Assembly: GCA_030765055.1 (NCBI GenBank)
Contig: CM060953.1
Coordinates: 20,949,187-21,013,186 of the forward strand
Direction: 5' to 3'
Length of the DNA stretch: 64,000 nt
Source of the DNA: Mantis religiosa
Taxonomy: Eukaryota; Arthropoda; Insecta; Mantodea; Mantidae
Below the pieces are notes generated by a model. The model did no database searches and had not been told where the DNA came from. It was given only the letters and a program-made list of their open reading frames with translations. Each line of letters opens with the position of its first letter. The stretch's first letter is position 1. Positions 1 to 14,599 of this stretch are shown piece after piece. Both the position numbers and the translations under genes were made by a program.

Positions 1-2592
1 CACCTCTAGTCCTACCGCCACTACGTCTAGCTTGGCTATACAGCGTAACAACCCGACCGTAAGCTGATCTTTGTCTTGGGCCATGATTCCTTGGTCCACC
101 TCTAATCCTAGCGCCACTACGTCTAGCTTGGCTATACAGCGTAACAACCCGACCGTAAGCTGATCTTTGTCTTGGGCCATGATTCCTCGGTCCACCTCTA
201 ATCCTACCGCCACTACGTCTAGCTTGGCTATACAGTGTAACAACCCGACCGTAAGCTGATCTTTGTCTTGGGCCATGATTCCTTGGTCCACCTCTAATCC
301 TAGCGCCACTACGTCTAGCTTGGCTATACAGTGTAACAACCCGACCGTAAGCTGATCTTTGTCTTGGGCCATGATTCCTTGGTCCACCTCTAATCCTAGC
401 GCCACTACGTCTAGCTTGGCTATACAGTGTAACAACCCGACCGTAAGCTGATCTTTGTCATGAGCTATGATTCCTCGGTCCACCTCTAATCCTACCGCCA
501 CTACGTCTAGCTTGGCTATACAGCGTAACAACCCGACCGTAAGCTGATCTTTGTCTTGGGCCATGATTCCTCGGTCCACCTCTAATCCTACCGCCACTAC
601 GTCTAGCTTGGCTATACAGTGTAACAACCCGACCGTAAGCTGATCTTTGTCTTGGGCCATGATTCCTCGGTCCACCTCTAATCCTACCGCCACTACGTCT
701 AGCTTGGCTATACAGTGTAACAACCCGACCGTAAGCTGATCTTTGTCTTGGGCCATGATTCCTCGGTCCACCTCTAATCCTAGCGCCACTACGTCTAGCT
801 TGGCTATACAGTGTAACAACCCGACCGTAAGCTGATCTTTGTCTTGGGCCATGATTCCTCGGTCCACCTCTAATCCTACCGCCACTACGTCTAGCTTGGC
901 TATACAGTGTAACAACCCGACCGTAAGCTGATCTTTGTCTTGGGCTATGATTCCTTGGTCCACCTCTAATCCTAGCGCCACTACGTCTAGCTTGGCTATA
1001 CAGTGTAACAACCCGACCGTAAGCTGATCTTTGTCTTGGGCCATGATTCCTCGGTCCACCTCTAATCCTACCGCCACTACGTCTAGCTTGGCTATACAGC
1101 GTAACAACCCGACCGTAAGCTGATCTTTGTCTTGGGCATTGATTCCTCGGTCCACCTCTAATCCTACCGCCACTACGTCTAGCTTGGCTATACAGTGTAA
1201 CAACCCGACCGTAAGCTGATCTTTGTCATGAGCTATGATTCCTCGGTCCACCTCTAATCCTACCGCCACTACGTCTAGCTTGGCTATACAGCGTAACAAC
1301 CCGACCGTAAGCTGATCTTTGTCTTGGGCCATGATTCCTCGGTCCACCTCTAATCCTACCGCCACTACGTCTAGCTTGGCTATACAGTGTAACAACCCGA
1401 CCGTAAGCTGATCTTTGTCTTGGGCCATGATTCCTCGGTCCACCTCTAATCCTACCGCCACTACGTCTAGCTTGGCTATACAGCGTAACAACCCGACCGT
1501 AAGCTGATCTTTGTCTTGGGCCATGATTCCTCGGTCCACCTCTAATCCTACCGCCACTACGTCTAGCTTGGCTATACAGTGTAACAACCCGACCGTAAGC
1601 TGATCTTTGTCTTGGGCATTGATTCCTCGGTCCACCTCTAATCCTACCGCCACTACGTCTAGCTTGGCTATACAGTGTAACAACCCGTCCGTAAGCTGAT
1701 CTTTGTCTTGAGCTATGATTCCTCGGTCCACCTCTAATCCTACCGCCACTACGTCTAGCTTGGCTATACAGTGTAACAACCCGACCGTAAGCTGATCTTT
1801 GTCATGAGCTATGATTCCTCGGTCCACCTCTAATCCTACCGCCACTACGTCTAGCTTGGCAATACAGCGTAACAACCCGACCGTAAGCTGATCTTTGTCA
1901 TGAGCTATGATTCCTCGGTCCACCTCTAATCCTACCGCCACTACGTCTAGCTTGGCTATACAGCGTAACAACCCGACCGTAAGCTGATCTTTGTCTTGGG
2001 CCATGATTCCTCGGTCCACCTCTAATCCTACCGCCACTACGTCTAGCTTGGCTATACAGTGTAACAACCCGACCGTAAGCTGATCTTTGTCTTGGGCCAT
2101 GATTCCTCGGTCCACCTCTAATCCTACCGCCACTACGTCTAGCTTGGCTATACAGTGTAACAACCCGACCGTAAGCTGATCTTTGTCTTGGGCCATGATT
2201 CCTTGGTCCACCTCTAATCCTACCGCCACTACGTCTAGCTTGGCTATACAGTGTAACAACCCGACCGTAAGCTGATCTTTGTCTTGAGCTATGATTCCTC
2301 GGTCCACCTCTAATCCTAGCGCCACTACGTCTAGCTTGGCTATACAGCGTAACAACCCGACCGTAAGCTGATCTTTGTCTTGGGCCATGATTCCTCGGTC
2401 CACCTCTAATCCTACCGCCACTACGTCTAGCTTGGCTATACAGCGTAACAACCCGACCGTAAGCTGATCTTTGTCTTGGGCTATGATTCCTCGGTCCACC
2501 TCTAATCCTACCGCCACTACGTCTAGCTTGGCTATACAGTGTAACAACCCGACCGTAAGCTGATCTTTGTCTTGGGCCATGATTCCTTGGTC
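1..2592. repeat. 27-unit higher-order block, copy 1
   Basis: The ordered series of variant 96-bp units starting at position 1 recurs, variant for variant, from 2593 (offset 2592 = 27 x 96), from 15457 and from 22560. I followed about the first 14 units of the order by eye. The block opens with a unit carrying the rare TAGTCC allele, then CCTTGG/TAGC/CAGCG, then CCTCGG/TACC/CAGTG. A private change, GGCAATACAG, is at 1858 in this copy and at 4450 in the next, again 2592 bp apart. Confidence 0.85.
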
Positions 2593-4900
2593 CACCTCTA
2601 GTCCTACCGCCACTACGTCTAGCTTGGCTATACAGCGTAACAACCCGACCGTAAGCTGATCTTTGTCTTGGGCCATGATTCCTTGGTCCACCTCTAATCC
2701 TAGCGCCACTACGTCTAGCTTGGCTATACAGCGTAACAACCCGACCGTAAGCTGATCTTTGTCTTGGGCCATGATTCCTCGGTCCACCTCTAATCCTACC
2801 GCCACTACGTCTAGCTTGGCTATACAGTGTAACAACCCGACCGTAAGCTGATCTTTGTCTTGGGCCATGATTCCTTGGTCCACCTCTAATCCTAGCGCCA
2901 CTACGTCTAGCTTGGCTATACAGTGTAACAACCCGACCGTAAGCTGATCTTTGTCTTGGGCCATGATTCCTTGGTCCACCTCTAATCCTAGCGCCACTAC
3001 GTCTAGCTTGGCTATACAGTGTAACAACCCGACCGTAAGCTGATCTTTGTCATGAGCTATGATTCCTCGGTCCACCTCTAATCCTACCGCCACTACGTCT
3101 AGCTTGGCTATACAGCGTAACAACCCGACCGTAAGCTGATCTTTGTCTTGGGCCATGATTCCTCGGTCCACCTCTAATCCTACCGCCACTACGTCTAGCT
3201 TGGCTATACAGTGTAACAACCCGACCGTAAGCTGATCTTTGTCTTGGGCCATGATTCCTCGGTCCACCTCTAATCCTACCGCCACTACGTCTAGCTTGGC
3301 TATACAGTGTAACAACCCGACCGTAAGCTGATCTTTGTCTTGGGCCATGATTCCTCGGTCCACCTCTAATCCTAGCGCCACTACGTCTAGCTTGGCTATA
3401 CAGTGTAACAACCCGACCGTAAGCTGATCTTTGTCTTGGGCCATGATTCCTCGGTCCACCTCTAATCCTACCGCCACTACGTCTAGCTTGGCTATACAGT
3501 GTAACAACCCGACCGTAAGCTGATCTTTGTCTTGGGCTATGATTCCTTGGTCCACCTCTAATCCTAGCGCCACTACGTCTAGCTTGGCTATACAGTGTAA
3601 CAACCCGACCGTAAGCTGATCTTTGTCTTGGGCCATGATTCCTCGGTCCACCTCTAATCCTACCGCCACTACGTCTAGCTTTGCTATACAGCGTAACAAC
3701 CCGACCGTAAGCTGATCTTTGTCTTGGGCATTGATTCCTCGGTCCACCTCTAATCCTACCGCCACTACGTCTAGCTTGGCTATACAGTGTAACAACCCGA
3801 CCGTAAGCTGATCTTTGTCATGAGCTATGATTCCTCGGTCCACCTCTAATCCTACCGCCACTACGTCTAGCTTGGCTATACAGCGTAACAACCCGACCGT
3901 AAGCTGATCTTTGTCTTGGGCCATGATTCCTCGGTCCACCTCTAATCCTACCGCCACTACGTCTAGCTTGGCTATACAGTGTAACAACCCGACCGTAAGC
4001 TGATCTTTGTCTTGGGCCATGATTCCTCGGTCCACCTCTAATCCTACCGCCACTACGTCTAGCTTGGCTATACAGCGTAACAACCCGACCGTAAGCTGAT
4101 CTTTGTCTTGGGCCATGATTCCTCGGTCCACCTCTAATCCTACCGCCACTACGTCTAGCTTGGCTATACAGTGTAACAACCCGACCGTAAGCTGATCTTT
4201 GTCTTGGGCATTGATTCCTCGGTCCACCTCTAATCCTACCGCCACTACGTCTAGCTTGGCTATACAGTGTAACAACCCGACCGTAAGCTGATCTTTGTCT
4301 TGAGCTATGATTCCTCGGTCCACCTCTAATCCTACCGCCACTACGTCTAGCTTGGCTATACAGTGTAACAACCCGACCGTAAGCTGATCTTTGTCATGAG
4401 CTATGATTCCTCGGTCCACCTCTAATCCTACCGCCACTACGTCTAGCTTGGCAATACAGCGTAACAACCCGACCGTAAGCTGATCTTTGTTATGAGCTAT
4501 GATTCCTCGGTCCACCTCTAATCCTACCGCCACTACGTCTAGCTTGGCTATACAGCGTAACAACCCGACCGTAAGCTGATCTTTGTCTTGGGCCATGATT
4601 CCTCGGTCCACCTCTAATCCTACCGCCACTACGTCTAGCTTGGCTATACAGTGTAACAACCCGACCGTAAGCTGATCTTTGTCTTGGGCCATGATTCCTT
4701 GGTCCACCTCTAATCCTACCGCCACTACGTCTAGCTTGGCTATACAGTGTAACAACCCGACCGTAAGCTGATCTTTGTCTTGAGCTATGATTCCTCGGTC
4801 CACCTCTAATCCTAGCGCCACTACGTCTAGCTTGGCTATACAGCGTAACAACCCGACCGTAAGCTCATCTTTGTCTTGGGCCATGATTCCTCGGTCCACC
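2593..4900. repeat. 27-unit higher-order block, copy 2
   Basis: This follows the same variant order as copy 1 at an offset of exactly 2592 bp until about 4630. There one unit present in copy 1 (near 2101) is missing. The correspondence fades near 4900. The tandem juxtaposition with copy 1 implies a recent block duplication. Confidence 0.8.
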
Positions 4901-7202
4901 TCTAATCCTAGCGCCACTACGTCTAGCTTTGCTATACAGTGTAACAACCCGACCGTAAGCTGATCTTTGTCTTGGGCCATGATTCCTCGGTCCACCTCTA
5001 ATCCTACCGCCACTACGTCTAGCTTGGCTATACAGCGTAACAACCCGACCGTAAGCTGATCTTTGTCTTGGGCCATGATTCCTCGGTCCACCTCTAATCC
5101 TAGCGCCACTACGTCTAGCTTGGCTATACAGTGTAACAACCCGACCGTAAGCTGATCTTTGTCTTGGGCCATGATTCCTCGGTCCACCTCTAATCCTACC
5201 GCCACTACGTCTAGCTTGGCTATACAGCGTAACAACCCGACCGTAAGCTCATCTTTGTCATGAGCCATGATTCCTCGGTCCACCTCTAATCCTACCGCCA
5301 CTACGTCTAGCTTGGCTATACAGTGTAACAACCCGACCGTAAGCTGATCTTTGCCTTGGGCCATGATTCCTTGGTCCAGCTCTAATCCTACCGCCACTAC
5401 GTCTAGCTTGGCTATACAGCGTAACAACCCGACCGTAAGCTCATCTTTGTCTTGGGCCATGATTCCTTGGTCCAGCTCTAATCCTACCGCCACTACGTCT
5501 AGCTTGGCTATACAGTGTAACAACCCGACCGTAAGCTGATCTTTGTCTTGGGCCATGATTCCTTGGTCCACCTCTAATCCTACCGCCACTACGTCTAGCT
5601 TGGCTATACAGCGTAACAACCCGACCGTAAGCTGATCTTTGTCTTGGGCCATGATTCCTTGGTCCACCTCTAGTCCTACCGCCACTACGTCTAGCTTGGC
5701 TATACAGCGTAACAACCCGACCGTAAGCTCATCTTTGCCTTGGGCCATGATTCCTCGGTCCACCTCTAATCCTACCGCCACTACGTCTAGCTTGGCTATA
5801 CAGCGTAACAACCCGACCGTAAGCTGATCTTTGCCTTGGGCCATGATTCCTTGGTCCACCTCTAATCCTACCGCCACTACGTCTAGCTTGGCTATACAGT
5901 GTAACAACCCGACCGTAAGCTGATCTTTGTCTTGGGCATTGATTCCTTGGTCCACCTCTAATCCTAGCGCCACTACGTCTAGCTTGGCTATACAATGTAA
6001 CAACCCGACCGTAAGCTGATCTTTGTCTTGGGCATTGATTCCTTGGTCCACCTCTAATCCTACCGCCACTACGTCTAGCTTGGCTATACAGCGTAACAAC
6101 CCGACCGTAAGCTCATCTTTGCCTTGGGCCATGATTCCTTGGTCCAGCTCTAATCCTACCGCCACTACGTCTAGCTTGGCTATACAGCGTAACAACCCGA
6201 CCGTAAGCTGATCTTTGTCTTGGGCTATGATTCCTCGGTCCACCTCTAATCCTACCGCCACTACGTCTAGCTTGGCTATACAGTGTAACAACCCGACCGT
6301 AAGCTGATCTTTGTCTTGGGCCATGATTCCTTGGTCCACCTCTAATCCTAGCGCCACTACGTCTAGCTTGGCTATACAGTGTAACAACCCGACCGTAAGC
6401 TCATCTTTGTCTTGGGCCATGATTCCTTGGTCCACCTCTAATCCTACCGCCACTACGTCTAGCTTGGCTATACAGCGTAACAACCCGACCGTAAGCTCAT
6501 CTTTGTCATGAGCCATGATTCCTCGGTCCACCTCTAATCCAGCGCCACTACGTCTAGCTTGGCTATACAGTGTAACAACCCGACCGTAAGCTGATCTTTG
6601 CCTTGGGCCATGATTCCTTGGTCCACCTCTAATCCTAGCGCCACTACGTCTAGCTTGGCTATACAGTGTAACAACCCGACCGTAAGCTCATCTTTGTCAT
6701 GAGCTATGATTCCTTGGTCCACCTCTAATCCTACCGCCACTACGTCTAGCTTGGCTATACAGTGTAACAACCCGACCGTAAGCTCATCTTTGTCTTGGGC
6801 CATGATTCCTCGGTCCACCTCTAATCCTACCGCCACTACGTCTAGCTTGGCTATACAGTGTAACAACCCGACCGTAAGCTCATCTTTGTCTTGGGCCATG
6901 ATTCCTCGGTCCACCTCTAATCCTACCGCCACTACGTCTAGCTTGGCTATACAGCGTAACAACCCGACCGTAAGCTCATCTTTGCCTTGGGCCATGATTC
7001 CTTGGTCCAGCTCTAATCCTACCGCCACTACGTCTAGCTTGGCTATACAGCGTAACAACCCGACCGTAAGCTGATCTTTGTCTTGGGCCATGATTCCTCG
7101 GTCCACCTCTAATCCTACCGCCACTACGTCTAGCTTGGCTATACAGTGTAACAACCCGACCGTAAGCTGATCTTTGTCTTGAGCCATGATTCCTTGGTCC
7201 AC

Positions 7203-8740
7203 CTCTAATCCTAGCGCCACTACGTCTAGCTTGGCTATACAGTGTAACAACCCGACCGTAAGCTGATCTTTGTCTTGGGCATTGATTCCTTGGTCCAGCT
7301 CTAATCCTACCGCCACTACGTCTAGCTTGGCTATACAGCGTAACAACCCGACCGTAAGCTCATCTTTGCCTTGGGCCATGATTCCTTGGTCCAGCTCTAA
7401 TCCTACCGCCACTACGTCTATCTTGGCTATACAGCGTAACAACCCGACCGTAAGCTCATCTTTGTCTTGGGCTATGATTCCCTGGTCCAGCTCTAATCCT
7501 ACCGCCACTACGTCTAGCTTGGCTATACAGCGTAACAACCCGACCGTAAGCTCATCTTTGTCATGAGCCATGATTCCTCGGTCCACCTCTAATCCTAGCG
7601 CCACTACGTCTAGCTTGGCTATACAGCGTAACAACCCGACCGTAAGCTGATCTTTGTCTTGGGCTATGATTCCTCGGTCCACCTCTAATCCTAGCGCCAC
7701 TACGTCTAGCTTGGCTATACAGTGTAACAACCCGACCGTAAGCTCATCTTTGTCTTGGGCCATGATTCCTTGGTCCACCTCTAGTCCTAGCGCCACTACG
7801 TCTAGCTTGGCTATACAGTGTAACAACCCGACCGTAAGCTGATCTTTGTCTTGGGCCATGATTCCTCGGTCCACCTCTAATCCTACCGCCACTACGTCTA
7901 GCTTGGCTATACAGCGTAACAACCCGACCGTAAGCTGATCTTTGTCTTGAGCTATGATTCCTCGGTCCACCTCTAATCCTAGCGCCACTACGTCTAGCTT
8001 GGCTATACAGTGTAACAACCCGACCGTAAGCTGATCTTTGTCTTGGGCATTGATTCCTTGGTCCAGCTCTAATCCTACCGCCACTACGTCTAGCTTGGCT
8101 ATACAGCGTAACAACCCGACCGTAAGCTCATCTTTGCCTTGGGCCATGATTCCTTGGTCCAGCTCTAATCCTACCGCCACTACGTCTATCTTGGCTATAC
8201 AGCGTAACAACCCGACCGTAAGCTCATCTTTGTCTTGGGCTATGATTCCCTGGTCCAGCTCTAATCCTACCGCCACTACGTCTAGCTTGGCTATACAGCG
8301 TAACAACCCGACCGTAAGCTCATCTTTGTCATGAGCCATGATTCCTCGGTCCACCTCTAATCCTAGCGCCACTACGTCTAGCTTGGCTATACAGCGTAAC
8401 AACCCGACCGTAAGCTGATCTTTGTCTTGGGCTATGATTCCTCGGTCCACCTCTAATCCTAGCGCCACTACGTCTAGCTTGGCTATACAGTGTAACAACC
8501 CGACCGTAAGCTCATCTTTGTCTTGGGCCATGATTCCTTGGTCCACCTCTAGTCCTAGCGCCACTACGTCTAGCTTGGCTATACAGTGTAACAACCCGAC
8601 CGTAAGCTGATCTTTGTCTTGGGCCATGATTCCTCGGTCCACCTCTAATCCTACCGCCACTACGTCTAGCTTGGCTATACAGCGTAACAACCCGACCGTA
8701 AGCTGATCTTTGTCTTGAGCTATGATTCCTCGGTCCACCT
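7203..8740. repeat. 768-bp (8-unit) tandem duplication within the satellite
   Basis: The rare change TCTATCTTGG lies at 7418 and 8186, exactly 768 bp apart. The intervening series of eight variant units, including the CCAGCTCT allele, is repeated in the same order. The copies are roughly 7203-7971 and 7972-8740; before and after these limits the unit variants differ. Confidence 0.85.
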
Positions 8741-11700
8741 CTAATCCTAGCGCCACTACGTCTAGCTTGGCTATACAGCGTAACAACCCGACCGTAAGCT
8801 GATCTTTGTCTTGGGCCATGATTCCTCGGTCCACCTCTAATCCTACCGCCACTACGTCTAGCTTGGCTATACAGTGTAACAACCCGACCGTAAGCTGATC
8901 TTTGTCTTGGGCCATGATTCCTTGGTCCACCTCTAATCCTACCGCCACTACGTCTAGCTTGGCTATACAGCGTAACAACCCGACCGTAAGCTCATCTTTG
9001 TCTTGGGCCATGATTCCTCGGTCCACCTCTAATCCTACCGCCACTACGTCTAGCTTGGCTATACAGTGTAACAACCCGACCGTAAGCTGATCTTTGTCTT
9101 GGGCCATGATTCCTCGGTCCACCTCTAATCCTAGCGCCACTACGTCTAGCTTGGCTATACAGCGTAACAACCCGACCGTAAGCTGATCTTTGTCTTGGGC
9201 CATGATTCCTCGGTCCACCTCTAATCCTACCGCCACTACGTCTAGCTTGGCTATACAGCGTAACAACCCGACCGTAAGCTGATCTTTGTCATGAGCTATG
9301 ATTCCTCGGTCCACCTCTAATCCTAGCGCCACTACGTCTAGCTTGGCTATACAGCGTAACAACCCGACCGTAAGCTGATCTTTGTCTTGGGCCATGATTC
9401 CTCGGTCCACCTCTAATCCTAGCGCCACTACGTCTAGCTTGGCTATACAGCGTAACAACCCGACCGTAAGCTGATCTTTGTCTTGGGCCATGATTCCTTG
9501 GTCCACCTCTAATCCTACCGCCACTACGTCTAGCTTGGCTATACAGTGTAACAACCCGACCGTAAGCTGATCTTTGTCATGAGCTATGATTCCTCGGTCC
9601 ACCTCTAATCCTACCGCCACTACGTCTAGCTTGGCTATACAGTGTAACAACCCGACCGTAAGCTGATCTTTGTCTTGGGCCATGATTCCTTGGTCCACCT
9701 CTAATCCTAGCGCCACTACGTCTAGCTTGGCTATACAGTGTAACAACCCGACCGTAAGCTGATCTTTGTCATGAGCTATGATTCCTCGGTCCACCTCTAA
9801 TCCTAGCGCCACTACGTCTAGCTTGGCTATACAGCGTAACAACCCGACCGTAAGCTCATCTTTGTCATGAGCTATGATTCCTTGGTCCACCTCTAATCCT
9901 AGCGCCACTACGTCTAGCTTGGCTATACAGTGTAACAACCCGACCGTAAGCTGATCTTTGTCTTGGGCCATGATTCCTCGGTCCACCTCTAATCCTAGCG
10001 CCACTACGTCTAGCTTGGCTATACAGTGTAACAACCCGACCGTAAGCTGATCTTTGTCTTGGGCCATGATTCCTCGGTCCACCTCTAATCCTAGCGCCAC
10101 TACGTCTAGCTTGGCTATACAGTGTAACAACCCGACCGTAAGCTGATCTTTGTCTTGGGCCATGATTCCTCGGTCCACCTCTAATCCTACCGCCACTACG
10201 TCTAGCTTGGCTATACAGCGTAACAACCCGACCGTAAGCTGATCTTTGTCTTGGGCCATTGATTCCTCGGTCCACCTCTAATCCTACCGCCACTACGTCT
10301 AGCTTGGCTATACAGCGTAACAACCCGACCGTAAGCTGATCTTTGTCATGAGCTATGATTCCTTGGTCCACCTCTAATCCTACCGCCACTACGTCTAGCT
10401 TGGCTATACAGCGTAACAACCCGACCGTAAGCTGATCTTTGTCTTGGGCTATGATTCCTTGGTCCACCTCTAATCCTAGCGCCACTACGTCTAGCTTGGC
10501 TATACAGTGTAACAACCCGACCGTAAGCTGATCTTTGTCTTGGGCCATGATTCCTTGGTCCACCTCTAATCCTAGCGCCACTACGTCTAGCTTGGCTATA
10601 CAGCGTAACAACCCGACCGTAAGCTGATCTTTGTCTTGGGCCATGATTCCTTGGTCCACCTCTAATCCTAACGCCACTACGTCTAGCTTGGCTATACAGC
10701 GTAACAACCCGACCGTAAGCTGATCTTTGTCTTGGGCTATGATTCCTTGGTCCACCTCTAATCCTAGCGCCACTACGTCTAGCTTGGCTATACAGTGTAA
10801 CAACCCGACCGTAAGCTGATCTTTGTCTTGGGCCATGATTCCTCGGTCCACCTCTAATCCTAGCGCCACTACGTCTAGCTTGGCTATACAGCGTAACAAC
10901 CCGACCGTAAGCTGATCTTTGTCTTGGGCCATGATTCCTCGGTCCACCTCTAATCCTAGCGCCACTACGTCTAGCTTGGCTATACAGTGTAACAACCCGA
11001 CCGTAAGCTGATCTTTGTCTTGGGCATTGATTCCTTGGTCCACCTCTAATCCTACCGCCACTACGTCTAGCTTGGCTATACAGTGTAACAACCCGACCGT
11101 AAGCTGATCTTTGTCTTGGGCCATGATTCCTCGGTCCACCTCTAGTCCTACCGCCACTACGTCTAGCTTGGCTATACAGTGTAACAACCCGACCGTAAGC
11201 TGATCTTTGTCTTGAGCTATGATTCCTCGGTCCACCTCTAATCCTAGCGCCACTACGTCTAGCTTGGCTATACAGCGTAACAACCCGACCGTAAGCTGAT
11301 CTTTGTCTTGAGCTATGATTCCTCGGTCCACCTCTAGTCCTACCGCCACTACGTCTAGCTTGGCTATACAGTGTAACAACCCGACCGTAAGCTGATCTTT
11401 GTCTTGGGCCATGATTCCTCGGTCCACCTCTAATCCTAGCGCCACTACGTCTAGCTTGGCTATACAGTGTAACAACCCGACCGTAAGCTGATCTTTGTCA
11501 TGAGCTATGATTCCTCGGTCCACCTCTAATCCTAGCGCCACTACGTCTAGCTTGGCTATACAGCGTAACAACCCGACCGTAAGCTGATCTTTGTCTTGGG
11601 CCATGATTCCTCGGTCCACCTCTAGTCCTACCGCCACTACGTCTAGCTTGGCTATACAGTGTAACAACCCGACCGTAAGCTGATCTTTGTCATGAGCTAT

Positions 11701-14599
11701 GATTCCTCGGTCCACCTCTAGTCCTAGCGCCACTACGTCTAGCTTGGCTATACAGCGTAACAACCCGACCGTAAGCTGATCTTTGCCTTGGGCCATGATT
11801 CCTCGGTCCACCTCTAATCCTACCGCCACTACGTCTAGCTTGGCTATACAGTGTAACAACCCGACCGTAAGCTCATCTTTGTCTTGGGCTATGATTCCTT
11901 GGTCCACCTCTAATCCTACCGCCACTACGTCTAGCTTGGCTATACAGTGTAACAACCCGACCGTAAGCTGATCTTTGTCTTGGGCCATGATTCCTCGGTC
12001 CACCTCTAATCCTAGCGCCACTACGTCTAGTTTGGCTATACAGCGTAACAACCCGACCGTAGGCTGATCTTTGTCTTGGGCCATGATTCCTTGGTCCACC
12101 TCTAATCCTAGCGCCACTACGTCTAGCTTGGCTATACAGCGTAACAACCCGACCGTAAGCTGATCTTTGTCTTGGGCCATGATTCCTCGGTCCACCTCTA
12201 ATCCTAGCGCCACTACGTCTAGCTTGGCTATACAGCGTAACAACCCGACCGTAAGCTGATCTTTGTCTTGGGCCATGATTCCTTGGTCCACCTCTAATCC
12301 TAGCGCCACTACGTCTAGCTTGGCTATACAGCGTAACAACCCGACCGTAAGCTGATCTTTGTCTTGGGCTATGATTCCTTGGTCCACCTCTAATCCTAGC
12401 GCCACTACGTCTAGCTTGGCTATACAGTGTAACAACCCGACCGTAAGCTGATCTTTGTCTTGGGCATTGATTCCTCGGTCCACCTCTAGTCCTAGCGCCA
12501 CTACGTCTAGCTTGGCTATACAGTGTAACAACCCGACCGTAAGCTGATCTTTGTCTTGGGCCATGATTCCTCGGTCCACCTCTAATCCTAGCGCCACTAC
12601 GTCTAGCTTGGCTATACAGCGTAACAACCCGACCGTAAGCTGATCTTTGTCTTGGGCCATGATTCCTCGGTCCACCTCTAATCCTAGCGCCACTACGTCT
12701 AGCTTGGCTATACAGCGTAACAACCCGACCGTAAGCTGATCTTTGTCATGAGCTATGATTCCTTGGTCCACCTCTAATGCTACCGCCACTACGTCTAGCT
12801 TGGCTATACAGTGTAACAACCCGACCGTAAGCTGATCTTTGTCATGAGCTATGATTCCTTGGTCCACATCTAATCCTACCGCCACTACGTCTAGCTTGGC
12901 TATACAGTGTAACAACCCGACCGTAAGCTCATCTTTGTCATGAGCTATGATTCCTTGGTCCACCTCTAATCCTAGCGCCACTACGTCTAGCTTGGCTATA
13001 CAGTGTAACAACCCGACCGTAAGCTCATCTTTGTCTTGGGCTATGATTCCTCGGTCCACCTCTAATCCTAGCGCCACTACGTCTAGCTTGGCTATACAGT
13101 GTAACAACCCGACCGTAAGCTGATCTTTGTCTTGGGCCATGATTCCTTGGTCCACCTCTAATCCTAGCGCCACTACGTCTAGCTTGGCTATACAGTGTAA
13201 CAACCCGACCGTAAGCTGATCTTTGTCTTGGGCCATGATTCCTTGGTCCACCTCTAGTCCTACCGCCACTACGTCTAGCTTGGCTATACAGTGTAACAAC
13301 CCGACCGTAAGCTGATCTTTGTCTTGGGCCATGATTCCTTGGTCCACCTCTAATCCTAGCGCCACTACGTCTAGCTTGGCTATACAGCGTAACAACCCGA
13401 CCGTAAGCTGATCTTTGTCTTGGGCCATGATTCCTTGGTCCACCTCTAATCCTACCGCCACTACGTCTAGCTTGGCTATACAGTGTAACAACCCGACCGT
13501 AAGCTGATCTTTGTCTTGGGCCATGATTCCTTGGTCCACCTCTAATCCTAGCGCCACTACGTCTAGCTTGGCTATACAGCGTAACAACCCGACCGTAAGC
13601 TCATCTTTGTCTTGGGCCATGATTCCTTGGTCCACCTCTAGTCCTACCGCCACTGCGTCTAGCTTGGCTATACAGTGTAACAACCCGACCGTAAGCTGAT
13701 CTTTGTCTTGAGCTATGATTCCTCGGTCCACCTCTAATCCTACCGCCACTACGTCTAGCTTGGATATACAGCGTAACAACCCGACCGTAAGCTGATCCTT
13801 GTCTTGGGCCATGATTCCTCGGTCCACCTCTAATCCTAGCGCCACTACGTCTAGCTTGGCTATACAGTGTAACAACCCGACCGTAAGCTGATCTTTGTCT
13901 TGGGCCATGATTCCTCGGTCCACCTCTAATCCTAGCGCCACTACGTCTAGCTTGGCTATACAGTGTAACAACCCGACCGTAAGCTCATCTTTGTCATGAG
14001 CTATGATTCCTTGGTCCACCTCTAATCCTACCGCCACTACGTCTAGCTTGGCTATACAGCGTAACAACCCGACCGTAAGCTGATCTTTGTCTTGGGCCAT
14101 GATTCCTCGGTCCACCTCTAATCCTAGCGCCACTACGTCTAGCTTGGCTATACAGTGTAACAACCCGACCGTAAGCTCATCTTTGTCATGAGCTATGATT
14201 CCTTGGTCCACCTCTAATCCTACCGCCACTACGTCTAGCTTGGCTATACAGCGTAACAACCCGACCGTAAGCTGATCTTTGTCTTGGGCCATGATTCCTC
14301 GGTCCACCTCTAATCCTACCGCCACTACGTCTAGCTTGGCTATACAGTGTAACAACCCGACCGTAAGCTGATCTTTGTCTTGGGCCATGATTCCTCGGTC
14401 CACCTCTAATCCTAGCGCCACTACGTCTAGCTTGGCTATACAGCGTAACAACCCGACCGTAAGCTGATCTTTGTCTTGGGCCATGATTCCTCGGTCCACC
14501 TCTAATCCTACCGCCACTACGTCTAGCTTGGCTATACAGCGTAACAACCCGACCGTAAGCTGATCTTTGTCTTGGGCCATGATTCCTCGGTCCACCTCT

